From positions 31,288,313-31,352,312 of the forward strand of contig NC_089749.1 of assembly GCF_040412425.1 (NCBI RefSeq): a DNA stretch of 64,000 bases, written 5' to 3'. The notes under the pieces were generated by a model. It was not told where the DNA came from. It did not search any database and worked only from the letters and a program-made list of their open reading frames with translations. This document shows positions 14,667-26,843 of the stretch, piece by piece. This DNA comes from Macrobrachium rosenbergii. Its lineage: Eukaryota > Arthropoda > Malacostraca > Decapoda > Palaemonidae. The first letter of the stretch is position 1; every line of letters begins with the position of its first letter. A program made the position numbers and the translations under genes.

Positions 14667-15000
14667 CCTCTGCCTCTTTGGGGGTTAGTGCCGTCAAAGT
14701 GCAAACCCTCGTCAGGTGCACTGCATGCATTAAAGAGGTCCATCAAAACATAAAACCAGTGTTCGCAGTATCCCTTTGCCACCCCAGCTGCAACCGCTTT
14801 CGTTCCTTTTACTATACCTTCGTTCATATTCTCTTCCATCATACTGTCCATCCTCTCCTAACAGTGGCTTCATAGTGCAACTGCGGGGTTTTCCTCCCGT
14901 TCCACCTTAAAAACCTTTTTACAGTCAATTTCCGTTTCAGCGCTGAATGACCTCATTGGTCCCAGAGCTTAGCTTCTGGCCTAAATTTTGTATTCCATTT
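14667..15000 (+). mobile_element. SINE-like dispersed repeat, family A, near full length
   Basis: The last 130 bases (CAACTGCGGGGTTTTCCTCC, then CAGCGCTGAATGACCTCA, then GGCCTAAATTTTGTATTCC) recur in the same orientation at 57,586-57,720. The upstream part (GGGGTTAGTGCCGTC, then GCAAACC, then TCCATCCTCTCCTAACA) looks like the rest of the same short element. I recognise this as a common interspersed repeat type of decapod genomes; that recognition is from memory. The head and tail limits are approximate. Confidence 0.65.
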
Positions 15001-16198
15001 ATATTATATTGCATGATTACTACTGTAGATCCGCAGTGTGCACATTTGTTGTCATTATCATAATTTTTTTGTTTTTCTTTTTATGCCCACATTTAAGAGT
15101 CTTTCTTTTTCGTTGCTCGCTTTTCCTTTTTTCTCATAATATGAGCACCCTTTCTTGTATGCTCCCTAGAAATGGTAATAAAGATATTAATAATAGCAAT
15201 AATTTTGTTGATATAATGTTCTAAGAATATAATTTGATATACTGTGGGTATAAAAAATATGGATAAGTCTTTTTTTATATTATTTCATCTTTTTGTAGTA
15301 GAATGCAAAACTCGCTTGAAAATTTTATTCTATCGATTGCTTTCTTCAGGATTTTATTTTCGCTATTTGATCTCACTTGGATTTAAATATATATGAATTT
15401 GAATTCATTTTATTGCAGTTTTTGTAATACCTTTAAGATTCTGCTCTTCTCTGTTTTTTCTTCGTTAATATTTGTAAAATGTAAAAATTCAGTTTTCACT
15501 TATTTATTCTTTTTGAGTGCTGATGGTTTTCTGACTCACAGCAACAGTCTTTCTGGATGTTTTCTGTTATATTGAATTTTTGGTGAAAGTCGATTATTTG
15601 TTATCAGTATTTATTAGTTGTACACTTGTGACGTAACAGTTATACTTACTTCTTGAGGAAAGACGTTCCCGTTCATAATCAGTTTTCTTGTGTTTGCAAA
15701 GCGAACTTCTACCTTCGAGTAAACAGAGGGAATGTGACAGTTGCCTTAACCCTTAGTTTGCGTTTAACTGAACCGAATAGTTTACTTTATTTACTTCCCA
15801 AAAAGTGAGTGAACGATAAACATGAGCGCACAGAGACCCCTAACTACCAATACTGAGTATTCTACGACACAAAAGGTGCCTTTTTTTCCCAAAGTTGCAT
15901 TCCTATATCTCCCAAACTAATCACTTGTTGCTAGTCACGAGGCCCACCTTAGCCAAATTTTTCCAAAACTTCATGCATAACTTCATGTAAAATCTAGCTA
16001 ACAGACAGAAAGAATGCGCAAACCGACCTTGGCGGAGGTAATAAATTTAGACTGAATGAACTCATTCGCAGGTTTAGAGTAGCCGTAGAATTTGCTGCCT
16101 TCTCAAGGTGACTTTTTGTTCAGTGACAGCAAATAATTACATAAGTATCCTAATGTCACTTTGTTTATATAATCACTATTGAGAATATTTTTAGTATT
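15001..16198. other. AT-rich noncoding stretch
   Basis: No conserved coding frame, no tandem structure and no recognisable element. The long T-rich open frames here (for example 14,988-15,224 and 15,393-15,575) have low-complexity F/L/S composition typical of pyrimidine-rich intron sequence. Confidence 0.6.
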
Positions 16199-16372
16199 TT
16201 AGCGCCCTCGCTATAATGTGGTTCGGATTCCACAATAAGCTGTAGGTCCCGTTGCTAGGTAACCAGTTGGTTCTTAGCCGCGTAAAATAAGTCTAATCCT
16301 TCGGGCCAGCTCTAGGAGAGCTGTTAATCAGCTCAGTGGTCTGGTTAAACTAAGGTATACTTAACTTTTTTT
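16199..16372 (+). mobile_element. tRNA-headed SINE, family B, copy 1
   Basis: A pol III B-box-like word GGTTCGGATTCC lies at 16,220-16,231. It is followed by a body (GTAGGTCCCGTTGCTAGGTA, AATAAGTCTAATCCTTCGGG, GCTGTTAATCAGCTCAGTGG) that recurs at 46,432-46,559 with about 90% identity. The copy ends in a T-rich tail. Confidence 0.75.
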
Positions 16373-16407
16373 TAGCGCCTAGTTGACTAATTTCGTTCTG
16401 AGAATTA

Positions 16408-16409
<2 letters not shown>

Positions 16410-16472
<63 letters not shown>
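16410..16472. repeat. (CT)n microsatellite
   Basis: About 31 uninterrupted CT units, right after the SINE copy. Simple-sequence tracts of this kind recur throughout the window. Confidence 0.97.
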
Positions 16473-16478
<6 letters not shown>

Positions 16479-17182
16479 TTAGCAGAGAACTGATTATTAG
16501 AGTGCTAAAGTCATATCCCTATGTCTCTTAAGTTTTTTCCATGTAATAGATAGTGAATATGTACCAGAAGAAAGTACATCTGTTGGAAGATATTTCTTAC
16601 TGCCAGATGTTTTGAACTGCACGTGCTGTAACTCTGCCCAGATAGTTCGCGCTTATTGCGACACGGCTTTTGCAAGACAGAACTCTGCTTCTCTAAGAGG
16701 AGCCGAAATGCTTATAAGTCTTGCTACCTTAATGAATTTAAGAAACGTAAGTGACTGAAATACAAAGTATCGAGAGAAGAGGAAGAAGACGACAGAGAGA
16801 AAGAAAGAGAGAAAGAGAAAGGTTGGCCCTTCTTACGCCAAAACATACTCCAGCAAACAAAACCCGAACATCCTCCCTCCCAGTATTGATCATGATTCGA
16901 ATTGATACCTTTATGTGACGTAAATTCGTAATTGAAATACTTTCCTCCCGAGGGAGTCGTTTACAGGTCACAAAGGAGGGACGGATAACGAGATTTGAAG
17001 CGCAGAAGTTAAGAAACAAAAAGAAAAAAAGAAGAAATCGAAAAGAAATTGCAAGCGTCCTTAACTCCACGAGAAACATAAATCAAAAGGAACTTTCAAG
17101 AAACGATAAGAATGAAAATCAGAAAAACAAAGGTTAAGAATGGGGTGCCAGGGCGAGTTTTCCTTTCCCTGGCACAATTCTA

Positions 17183-17188
<6 letters not shown>
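16473..17188. other. Noncoding stretch, nothing recognised
   Basis: No conserved frame. A purine-rich patch at 16,770-16,820 generates a spurious frame on the opposite strand. Confidence 0.6.

Positions 17189-17228
<40 letters not shown>
17189..17228. repeat. (AG)n microsatellite
   Basis: About 20 AG units, followed by GCGAAAGGG. Confidence 0.97.
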
Positions 17229-17231
<3 letters not shown>

Positions 17232-18914
17232 AAGGGTTTTCTTTCTGGCGCGTTTTGTCGTAGCCATAAAAATCGAATTAACAGAATGACGGCAGAAAGT
17301 TAAACGTTCAAGCACACCAGCGGGAGACGCTAAATTTTTCACGGCCCTCATTCGTCGGGGTCCTGATCGAATTATCTATCTGACTCCCCTAATTTTACGA
17401 TTTGAAAACTTGTTAAATCAACTGACAGGTCCCGTGCGCCATTATGAACCGAGCGGGGAGTTTTAATTTTATTGTTATTGCTACGGATTGGATTTCTCAG
17501 TATCGCTGATTTGAGGGTGATTTACTGCTGCCTGGGGCTGTCCCTCCTCCTCCTCCTCCTCCTCCTCAATTCCACTCCGTTCTTTTCCTCCATCCCCTCT
17601 AAGCAGTTGGGATAAGTGGTGTGACGTGGCCCTTGGAGAAGTCAATCAGAATAGGAGGTAGTAAAACCCCTGTATGTATTGGTGCGTGTGTTGCCCGGCA
17701 GCCATATTGGATCTCCCTAAAGAGATCATGGGTGACTAGCGTTGCTAAAGAGTGATTGAAAATAATTCAGCCTGTCCGTGAAAATCGTCCATTTCGGTTT
17801 CAAAATTTTTTAATATACGCTTTGTTTCGGTCTGAATAAGTGAAGTAATATCCGTCACTGTAGTGCTGAAACGACAATCAAGTCCTCCCAAATTTTATTT
17901 CCCGAAGAGTCGCGTTGCGCCTGATACTGCTGCAAGCAACCTGCTGTTGACGATGGCAGCGATAATGACGACCATTATTTTAATGACGCTCTGTCTCACG
18001 GCCCAATTGCTAAATGAAATAAAGATCTAAATTTAATTGGACATTAGCAGAGCTGTTTACTCTCGGACTTTTCTTCAGCGAGGCGAATTGTCCCGCTCAT
18101 TATCATACTTCGCAATTGTTTTGGAATGTTGCGACAATGGACCCAAGCGGTCATGCATTTGGAGGCATACGAGCCCTCTGTTATTTCTTCTTCTCCTTCT
18201 TCTTCTTCTTCTTCTTCTTCTTCTTCTTCTTTCATATTGTGAATATCATTGAGAGGATCTAAGCAGCCTTGCAACTGAACTCTCATATAAGCACTTTTTT
18301 TACAATTCCTTTTTTCCGTTTCTTCTCGTTGTACCAATTGTTAATCACTAGGGGATTTTCGATTGAAATTAATATCGAATGTGACTCGCCAGGGATCACT
18401 GGAAAAGTGTCAAGCAATTTTGCAATGGTCGTTATTGTCACTAATTCCAAATTATCCGCCGGCGTATTCTCCCGTAATTATGAATTTCATAAATTTGATT
18501 GAATACAGTAATCCATACTGATAACTGTATTTTCCGAAAAATTGAAACATCGAAATGAAGTCAATTTTTTCAATCAGACTAATCAGTTTAATTAAAAGAG
18601 ATTTATGTGTCACTGGAAAAAAGACTGCGTATTTTTTCAAGCGTCGCTCTGCTGGATTTGATGTCGGAAGTTTTTTTTTTATTTAGTTAAACACGTACCA
18701 TGATTTTCAGTTGTAATGCTATTCGAAATTGATGAGTGAAATACCTTGATTGTTGCCTTTTTGCGCTTTTTCTAATGCTGCGCTGATGATAATTTGACGT
18801 TTAAAATGTTTTATTGCTTGATGATGAAATGGGTTTTTAGGGGAATCAGTTTTCTATTAAATTTTGCTTTTTGCCTTGGAGAAGATGCATCGTTTATTCC
18901 CTCACACACAAACT
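17229..18914. other. Noncoding stretch with (CTC)n and (TTC)n and a higher-complexity core
   Basis: Contains (CTC)n at 17,546-17,567 and (TTC)n at 18,185-18,233. Positions 17,920-18,180 have balanced composition and include AATTTAATTGGACATTAGCA and other homeodomain-type TAATT cores. This could be a conserved noncoding element of the nearby developmental gene, but only cross-species alignment could show that. No coding frame. Confidence 0.5.
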
Positions 18915-18965
18915 CACACATACATACATACATACATACGCACATACATACATACATACATACAT
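18915..18965. repeat. (CATA)n microsatellite
   Basis: Imperfect CATA tetranucleotide run ending at the left arm of the foldback repeat at 18,968. Confidence 0.9.
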
Positions 18966-18967
18966 GC

Positions 18968-19187
18968 ATAGGCTGCTGGAGGCAGGTAAACCTTAAGGGT
19001 ATAAGGTCTGTAAAATATAGCAAGAATCGCGCACGCACTCGCGCATGCAAATAATATACATATATACATACACACATATATATGCATGTATGTATGTTTA
19101 TTATTTGCATGCGTGAGTGCTTGCGCGATTCTTGCTATACTTTTCAGACCATATACCTTTAAGGTTTACCTGCCTCCACCAGCCTAT
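18968..19187. mobile_element. Foldback repeat with two 88-bp arms
   Basis: The left arm (18,968-19,055, beginning ATAGGCTGCTGGAGGCAGGT) is matched in reverse complement by 19,100-19,187 with only a handful of differences. The spacer is 44 bases of CATA/TATA-rich sequence. This structure is typical of a MITE or foldback element; no transposase is present. The hairpin could also have formed by an inverted duplication. Confidence 0.85.
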
Positions 19188-19689
19188 TGCGATAGCTAAA
19201 CTTTGCATCCAAGTAAATCTGCTAAAGATACTGAAATTTTTGTAGATAGAAAAGCAATCACGAATCGACTTAGTTGCAAATGAAGAGGATGACATTGGAC
19301 TTTGTCACTGATGGAAAATGAGCTGAAAATGCAGGTTAATTAGTTTCGAGAGGAAAGACCGTTTTGCAAATGATGCATTTCCTGTGACTGGTATGGATGC
19401 GGACCCTTTGTCACTTACCACGTGAGAGAGAGCTATTGTAGTTTCTTAAAGAGAATTCTGTTTTAGTTGTGACGAGCTTTTTTTAAGCTGTTGCTTAGGA
19501 TGTCTTGTCATTTCAACAAGTTTCATGAAAGATATTGTTCTTGTCTTTGGATAATTGTGTTCAGATTTGTTCAAAGAGACTTACTAATGACGTAGGCGAT
19601 GCTGTACTTCATGATTCTCAGGATTTTTCCGAACAAATTTGGCGTCACCTTTGACGTCAAAGCTTTGTTTTCATGTAGACATTATGAAT
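19188..19689. other. Noncoding stretch, nothing recognised
   Basis: No repeat partner and no conserved frame seen. Confidence 0.5.
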
Positions 19690-20300
19690 ATATCATGCAA
19701 TGCTGCACAAGTGCTAAGTATTGTTCGTGTGATTTCCTGCATCTACCAAGGTAATGGTATGAATGCCATATGCCACAGAACAGTTGTTCTACCGATGCTC
19801 GAATATCGTCCTTCCGTCTTGATGTAGCAGCACTCAGTGGCCACTATCTGTGGACCTGCTTGCCCAAAGTGGTAGTCTGTAGTTTCCTTTTCTCCATAGA
19901 TAATGACCAAGACCATGGTGGGGTTACGTCTTAATTTATCCGAAAAAGGGAAACTCCATATCGCTCTCAATTCCTAGTCAGTAGAGTGGATGAGTTCTAC
20001 TCGTTTTTGCGTTGTTACATTGATCAGTATCAGAGACGCTTCATCCCCTGTGCTGCAAGAGTGGAATAATTTGCGTGGTAAAGTTGTGGGTATGAGTGCT
20101 TGCTTGATTTGTTTCATTTGTATATTGATTCAGTTTCTGTTTGTATATTTCCAATTGTTATTTTAATTTTCAATTCGGTATCTTTTTATTTCCTCTTTTC
20201 GTAAATAGATATATGTTCTGTGGGACCTTCTTACCACGTTAATGGCCATTTTGGTCTTTTCCAGGAATATTTGCACGGATAATAATCATGTACACAATAA
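19690..20300 (+). pseudogene. Decayed non-LTR retrotransposon, 3' end
   Basis: Broken frames carry C-terminal LINE reverse transcriptase landmarks. VLPMLEYRPSVLM (about 19,790-19,827) corresponds to the LP-x-LEY-x-x-PVW block seen in CR1/Jockey/I-type elements. QRRFIPCAARVE (about 20,030-20,068) corresponds to the FIP-x-AARVWN-L tail block. Several stops and frame changes lie between them, and no 5' part is present. The AT-rich tail to about 20,310 is probably the element's 3' UTR. The clade is uncertain; assignment rests on motif memory. Confidence 0.55.
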
Positions 20301-20351
20301 AAGTAATAAATGATAAATGGAAGTCAATTTTAAGACAAACGTTCGCTTTGG

Positions 20352-20556
20352 GTATTTGAACTGCTGACCATTAATATATCAGGCCAACACTATTTCCACA
20401 AGGAGAGCCAGTGGCGGAGAGAGTTTAAAATGAGAGTTATAGGCCCAGTCAACCTTCTATGACTCAAAGAGTATGCAGTAGCGTATCTGGTACCCTCTGT
20501 GGCTGACTGGATATAGTGTTGGGATGGCATCTCACTGGTCAGTAGTTCAAATGTTC
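20352..20556. mobile_element. Inverted pair of tRNA-like SINE heads
   Basis: The right part holds an A-box match TGGCTGACTGG (20,500-20,510), then ATAGTGTTGGGATGGCATCT and a B-box-like AGTTCAAATG. The left part (20,352-20,392) is the reverse complement of the same sequence (TTTGAACTGCTGACCA, GGCCAACACTAT). The two tRNA-like segments therefore face each other. Identity is moderate, so this is an old insertion. A short (TAA)n follows at 20,576-20,597. Confidence 0.55.
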
Positions 20557-20897
20557 AAGGAGGATTGTCTTTTAAATAATAATAATAATAATAATAAAAA
20601 GAAGATATACAAAATTGAAAGCACTGAATACACGTTTGGAATATACAGTAAATCGAAGGTGTCTAATGAGTAGTTATAAATGACTATTTCTCCGTCCTTC
20701 AGTTCCTTTCGTTTTCAAGGAAACCTCATTACCACTACCGATTCAGAAAAGCAAAATTCGACCATTACGGCAAAGTCGCTGTGATGCATTTGTTCATCCT
20801 GTGTTTCTTTTCTTCGTTCATTTCTTTTGTGCCTTTGAACACTGATCGAAAACTGTTTCCCGCTTTCGGCGAATACCATAAGGTATGAGACCAAGCT

Positions 20898-20949
<52 letters not shown>

Positions 20950-21522
20950 CGAAATCTCCCGCAGAACCAGATATTATGTCTATTTAACATATTTTCAAAA
21001 GCGATCTCTTTTCTTCGGCTCCCATTTTTTTTAACAGGTCTTTCCGTGGTTATCATTTGCTGGACGAATGAAGTCACTCTTCCCATTCCCAATGACGAAA
21101 CAGTAGACGTGTGTGACCAAATGCCAGTGTTCATTTCTGCTTCTATTTTTTTTCCTTGTATTTTACATATTTTTCACTCTAGAACACTACAAAAGGCGTA
21201 TAATCATCTCCTTTGCGTTTATAGCAGCCGGACTCTCATTTTTTTTCCCCAATGCCGTCGTTCTCTTTGGCCGTTCCAAATGAGCGATAACTTTTATGGA
21301 TCCCCTTTTCAAAAATCGCCTTAATCTTTTTAAGCCGACATCTTTTTCATTGGTTTCTCATGCATATTCTTGCTTTGATTTCGCCCGACAAAAAGGGCCA
21401 GTTTATCCAGATGCCTTTTAATTACCTCTTGCGTAGTATAGCATTTCTCTCTCTCTCTCTCTCTTTAATAGGAGTGCCTCTGTGAGGTAATTCCTCACCC
21501 AGCTGGAGTGAAATCACTCTGC

Positions 21523-21573
<51 letters not shown>

Positions 21574-23739
21574 GCTCATGAGAGTATGGTATTTAAATTT
21601 TTTATTTGGTTCATAGGAAGAAACGTTAAGACAGGAAGCCATCTTGGACCAATATGACGCTTGAATTTTGTAACCACTTCATTTGCCCCTGGGTTTTCAG
21701 ATCATTAATGAGATCAGACATCAGCAAAAAATACAAGTTTGTGTGTGTATGTGTATTTCTATTAGGCATAAGGACCTCTCAGCTACTTGATGTTCTCACA
21801 GTTTTACGATGAGCTTATCACTGCAAGCCTAGAAATAAATTTAGACGCTCTTCCTTCTTGGCTAGAATACGAGGCCACACAAGCTAGCTAGCGTATAGTT
21901 ACCATATCGTGCTCTTCCTAAATTTTTCAGTCTGACCCGCGATAGACCCAGCAATTTGGTCGGATGTGGCATTAAATTCTTTAAGGTCAAGGAAAAAAGA
22001 GCGGTAAAGACCTTCCTATATGGGGTGAGGTGTGCAATCAAGTATTGAACACCAAACGTCATTTGCAGGACCTCTGTAGATTCCGACTTTCCTAGTCTGT
22101 GTAGATATTATGAAGAAGTATTCTTGTATTTTTACCGTTAGAGACGTATGTATGTATGTATTTATGTTTGGTAAGAGAACAACTTGTACGTGTACATTCA
22201 GATATATGCATACGACACAGCCGCCCATCATTGGGGAATGCATTCAACCAAAGTGGGTGTCATGACTGAACTGTGCAGCGCTCGACTCATGTTTGCTAGG
22301 TCTGCTGATCGCTCCTATCATTCCACAAGGCTTTAACTGGATGTCAGCATTTGCTTCGGTGGAGGAGTGCGTGGCCTAGCGACCTCCTACTGAAATTTTC
22401 CCTGAGAAATCGGAAGGATGTAGCCTTCTATCACGGCCTCTCCAAGTGTTGCGTGAGGTTGGAATAGCTCAGTAAAAATCTCCTTTCATTTCACTTCGTT
22501 TTACGAAAAACCTAAAATGATATATTTGAAACGGATTTCAGTCTCTGTTGCCATAAAACTATAGATAGCCAAACATATGAGGTATTATGTAAATTAAAGA
22601 GATTATTTGGCAAAAGAAAGTAAATGATGGAAAATTCTTTATCAGTGTTTTAAAGAATTTTGACTCCCACGAATCTTGGCCCATCTGTATAATTAAAAAT
22701 ACGAAGATATTTCTTCATATCATCACCTATACAGACACGCATTTCTCGGAAAGACGGAATCTGCAGAGGCCTGCAAACGGCGTTTGGCGTCAAATACCTG
22801 ACTTCCGATTTCACCCATTATAGAGGAAGGTCCTTATCTCCCCATTCTCACTTTATTTAAAAGACTTTAATGCCATGTTAGACCAAATTTTTTAATCTAA
22901 CGCCCTTAAAAGTATAGAATATGTACGCTTATAGGACCGAAATTATTTCTTAATTTTCAGACTATTTTCTCATATTTAGGGAAAATCTACATGGGTGGGG
23001 ATTTATCTCTTCATATGAAAATGGCTGGAGAACGTTGTCATGAATACCAGTATTGTAAAATCAGGCTATGAAAATATTCTGTTTAAATGAGTTAGTCCTC
23101 ATTATTATTTTTTAAATTTTTAGCAATATTTAAAAAATAGAATGATTATGGGAACTGACTTTTCACCACATTGTTGAAATATGGGGAAAGAAAAGAGGTT
23201 CTTCCTTGGACTTTGGCCTTGCTATTGCGTACTGAGGTAGGAATGTCCTTAGGATTCACGTGTTTTTTATTGTATGCATGGTTTATCTTTGGCCTAGACT
23301 CAGACAAAATACTGCCACTTCATTATCGAGTGGAAAGATCTTTGTCAAAGCAGATGTGAGGTGGGCAAGCAGAAACTGTCTGAAAAAAAAACCTATTTTG
23401 AAAACGTGAAACTGCTCAATTCAATTGTCAGAAAACTGGTTTAAATGACTAAACCCTCTGTTCTTGACGTTTCAGCTTCCCTTGGAACCAACTGATAAAA
23501 AATCTGATTAGCAAAAACTTGATTATCTTATTATATCACTGAAGGTGCCGTACTATCGAAATGACCTGATCTTGAATATCTCTCAATAAAAGTGTTCGAA
23601 TTCTTCCAGTTACTTAGCAGGAGTCCACAAGAGGATTTTGCCCTGATGCCGCAAGTAAATAATATGAGAAAGAAGGCCGAGAGAACCATTACAGAAAGTG
23701 TCTAAAGTTATTCATAATGATTTTTACAGCTGTTTTCCT
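20557..23739. other. Noncoding stretch with several (TC)n tracts
   Basis: Holds (CT)n at 20,900-20,947, 21,446-21,464 and 21,527-21,571, and a GTATGTATGTAT run near 22,147. No conserved coding frame; frames made of alternating R and E are (GA)n read in translation. Positions 22,250-22,480 have higher complexity (GAGGAGTGCGTGGCCTAGCG) and may be another dispersed repeat, but no second copy is present in the window. Confidence 0.55.
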
Positions 23740-24010
23740 TTCGTGATTTCCTAGAAATAGCAAATGCAACCCTTTCCTTTTTAGAGGTTTCGTTCCTAAG
23801 GCGGTACAACCCTTTGCTCTCCAGTGGTTTCAACGAATAGGCTTGTGCAAGGCTTTCATTTCTGTGATTTCAAATGGCAGGCTGGTACAATCCTTTCCTG
23901 TATAGTAGTTCCGTCGTATAGCGTGGTACTGTTTGTCCAGTGATTCCAAAGAATGGGGCAACCCTTTCCAATTAAACGATTTCAGAGAATAAGCTGGTGC
24001 TACCCGTTCC
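23740..24010. repeat. Degenerate minisatellite, unit about 45 bp
   Basis: The theme GGTACAACCCTTTCC ... AGTGGTTTCAAAGAATAGGC recurs about six times with heavy divergence (for example GCAACCCTTTCCTTTTTAG, ACAACCCTTTGCTCTCCAG, ACAATCCTTTCCTGTATAG, GCAACCCTTTCCAATTAAA). Unit length varies. Confidence 0.6.
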
Positions 24011-24159
24011 TGCGCACATCAGGAAGAGGGAATTTGAGACTTTGAAAAACTGAGGAAGAGAGACGAAAATGAAAAGAGGAAAACAAAGAGGGTTGGTTGT
24101 GGATGGGATTAGGAGGGGAAAGAAAGGACAAATACTGGCGTTAATATTAATATTTATTC

Positions 24160-24161
<2 letters not shown>

Positions 24162-24211
<50 letters not shown>
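24162..24211. repeat. (GA)n microsatellite
   Basis: About 25 GA units. Confidence 0.97.
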
Positions 24212-24213
<2 letters not shown>

Positions 24214-24372
24214 CTTTATCCATTTTACCTCGAAACATTCCAAGGATTCAAAATTATGCAAATTCCAAAATCTGAAAATCTGTTAATCCGATAAATCGAC
24301 AAATCCAATTATTTCCCGGCGCCGAGACAATGTCATTATGACGACGGTACACAACGACGAAAGGCTGTGAAA

Positions 24373-24575
24373 AGGGGGAGGGAGGGAGGGAGGGAGGGGA
24401 GGAGGGAATATTAGGGGAATAGGCGGAGGGGAGGGAAGAGAAAGGGTAGGTATAAGAGAAGGAGGAAGAATGGGGAGGGGTAGTTCAGAGGGGTAATGAG
24501 AGGGGGTGGTGTTGTAGTAGCAGTAGTAGGAGGAGGAGGAGGGGGCGGAAGGAGGAGGTGGTTGAAGGGGGAGGG
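24373..24575. repeat. Polypurine GGGA-rich tract
   Basis: Nearly pure purine on the + strand (GGGAGGGAGGGAGGGAGGGG, then GGAGGAGGAGGAGGGGGCGG). Such tracts can form triplex or G-quadruplex structures. Proline-rich frames on the other strand are artefacts of this composition. Confidence 0.85.
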
Positions 24576-24589
24576 TAGAAAATCCCTCC

Positions 24590-24850
24590 TAATCATATTC
24601 AGGCAAGTGAGCTAATTACTAAACTTTCCGACGGACTTTATGGCAAAACGGCACTGCAGAATTATACGAAATTATTCGCGTTTATTCGCATTATCGCGCC
24701 TGGATGGAGTTGTCAACCAGGCAGCAGGCAAAATTAATACACGCATTTTTCCGCTTTAGAGGCGCCATGATCAGCGGCGAAAACGACACGCCGGAGGATT
24801 TTGTCTCCTGCGGGGAAGGTTTCATGGGGTGAATTCCTCGGCAGAAGAGG
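24590..24850. other. High-complexity GC-balanced block in noncoding DNA
   Basis: Unlike its low-complexity flanks, this block has balanced composition and several CpGs (GCGTTTATTCGCATTATCGC, GAGGCGCCATGATCAGCGGC), plus TAATTA and ATTAAT cores. It has no sustained conserved frame. It could be a conserved noncoding element or an unrecognised repeat. Confidence 0.35.
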
Positions 24851-24942
24851 ACACAAAAAAGTAACGAAGGGCGTGCGTCCGATGGGCGGCAGACGGAGGG
24901 AAGGAGAGGGCGGGCGCGAACCTTTTGATTTGTGTAGTGCTG

Positions 24943-24943
<1 letters not shown>

Positions 24944-25008
<65 letters not shown>
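24944..25008. repeat. (CT)n microsatellite
   Basis: About 32 CT units. Confidence 0.97.
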
Positions 25009-25011
<3 letters not shown>

Positions 25012-26811
25012 ATGTTTGTTTATAAATTGAATTCATCGAGATTGTTTTATTTCGGATTTCAGTTATCATTAAATTTCATTTTTATATTTATTTCCTTCAT
25101 TTGTTTTTCGTGTACACGTTGCATATGCCCATATGTTCCTCTCCTTATTTTTTAACATTTTTATTCCTTCATAAAGAATTATCTAAACTTTTCTTGTTCT
25201 TAGTTTTACCTAGAATACAATTCTTGTTCTATTTTGCTACATTACTCATCTTCATTTCCATATTTATTACCTTCGCTTTCTTTTTAATTTTCAGTTTTTC
25301 CTCACATACTTTTCCTCTTGTCTCATTGTTTGTGTTTCCTTTCGTTGAAGTTTTTGTTATTCCAACCAAATTATGTTTTTCTTTACAGCGCCATTTTGGG
25401 GCAAGCTCCCTCTCCCAATTTTTTTCTTCTCTCTTTGTCGTATTAAGAACTTTTAATTAGTTTTCTCCGGCGGGTTTTAAGGAGGAGGGAGGGGTGAGGG
25501 AGGGAGGGAGGGGCGAAGTTTGGGGTCAGGGCCTTGAGTAGGGAGGGCGTGGGGGAGTGGGGTGGGAGTTGGCTATGGGGAAGTCTACTAGGTTCTTGGG
25601 AGGGTGCTGCGGATTCTGGTGCTCTTTTGTCTCGAGTTGCCAATAAACTAATTCCCGTTTCATCCCAGGAAGGTTCTTCGGAAGTTTCGAAAGAGGTCTC
25701 TCTTAACACCTGATTAATTAGCTCGTATAGGTCGGACGTTTGCCCAGATTAAGATGGAATACGGCGAGCCTTTCCTGCTTGAAAGCTGGTGAAGTTAGGC
25801 TTTTATTTTTTAACTGCCGGTTATTTGTTTCACGAGAGTTTATAAAGCGTTTATCTTAGCAAAGTTTGGAGTTCCATGGTGCCATCGTAACGTATTTCAT
25901 CGTAATAAGAGTAAAAATTCTGCTGAAATAAATGTACCATAATGTTGCTATGACATCCACGTTGTCAATCATGTTCAAGACACGTTGTTAGTGTTACCAA
26001 ATATGACAATGCTTGACAAAGAGATACAGACAGACTTGACCCTTGAGCTGTGCTACCGTTGATACATCTCCCTTTATCAATCAGTTGTCCTTTCGTGGAA
26101 TTTACAGAAATAATATCGCTCGATCGGCCGTCAGCAATGCAAGTGCTCTTTATATTTGTAGAAATTAGTTTTATGACATTTCAGAACTACAGAAAAATCA
26201 TTGTTCAAGTTTTGAAAAATGTAAGATGCATAAACGCTGGAATGGAGAGCTGAATAAGCATGTGACCGGATATTCATTAATGAGCTAACTGAATATAGAA
26301 GGAGAGTGACTTGGAAATGGAATTTATTCACAGGAAGACCGGAAAGTACGCGCCATCCATACTCTCACCTCATTAGCTATAGGAAGCCTTACGAATTTTC
26401 CTGTCCTTCTGACAACAAAGATGGTATATTTTTATAAATGCTAAAAAATGAAGCGTCATTGCCAAAGGTAACTTCAAATATTGTCAGAATCTCAGGCATA
26501 CAGCGATGCCAGTGCTCTGATAGCCATAGGGTGGGAGCATGGCCGAGATCGGTTGATTATTGTTCATGACGTACTTGAGTTCATCCTCATGCCCCACGGA
26601 CTGCGTGGATTACTGGTCCGGCCACCAGATCTTCGTGAAGGCTGAGAGCTAATTTGTTTCACATTGCGGAAGAGCGACTAATTACAAGAACTATGTCTTG
26701 TGCTCTGTTCTGCCTTATTATTATCGACTAATAACTAGTATACCAAAAGTCTCGGAGCATTACCTCCTAGGACACCAGTCACGACAGGCTCAAACTAAAC
26801 CGGCCTTTGAC

Positions 26812-26814
<3 letters not shown>
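25009..26814. other. Noncoding stretch, nothing recognised
   Basis: T-rich sequence from 25,009 to 25,440, a GGGA-rich patch at 25,480-25,570, then mixed sequence. No conserved frame or repeat partner seen. Confidence 0.5.

Positions 26815-26842
<28 letters not shown>
26815..26842. repeat. Poly(T) tract, 28 bases
   Basis: Uninterrupted T28. It could be the poly(A) tail of a minus-strand retroinsertion, but I recognise nothing in the flank. Confidence 0.9.

Positions 26843-26843
<1 letters not shown>

Noticed and set aside
24411..24596. Proline-rich minus-strand frame
   Set aside because: Composition artefact of the polypurine tract.
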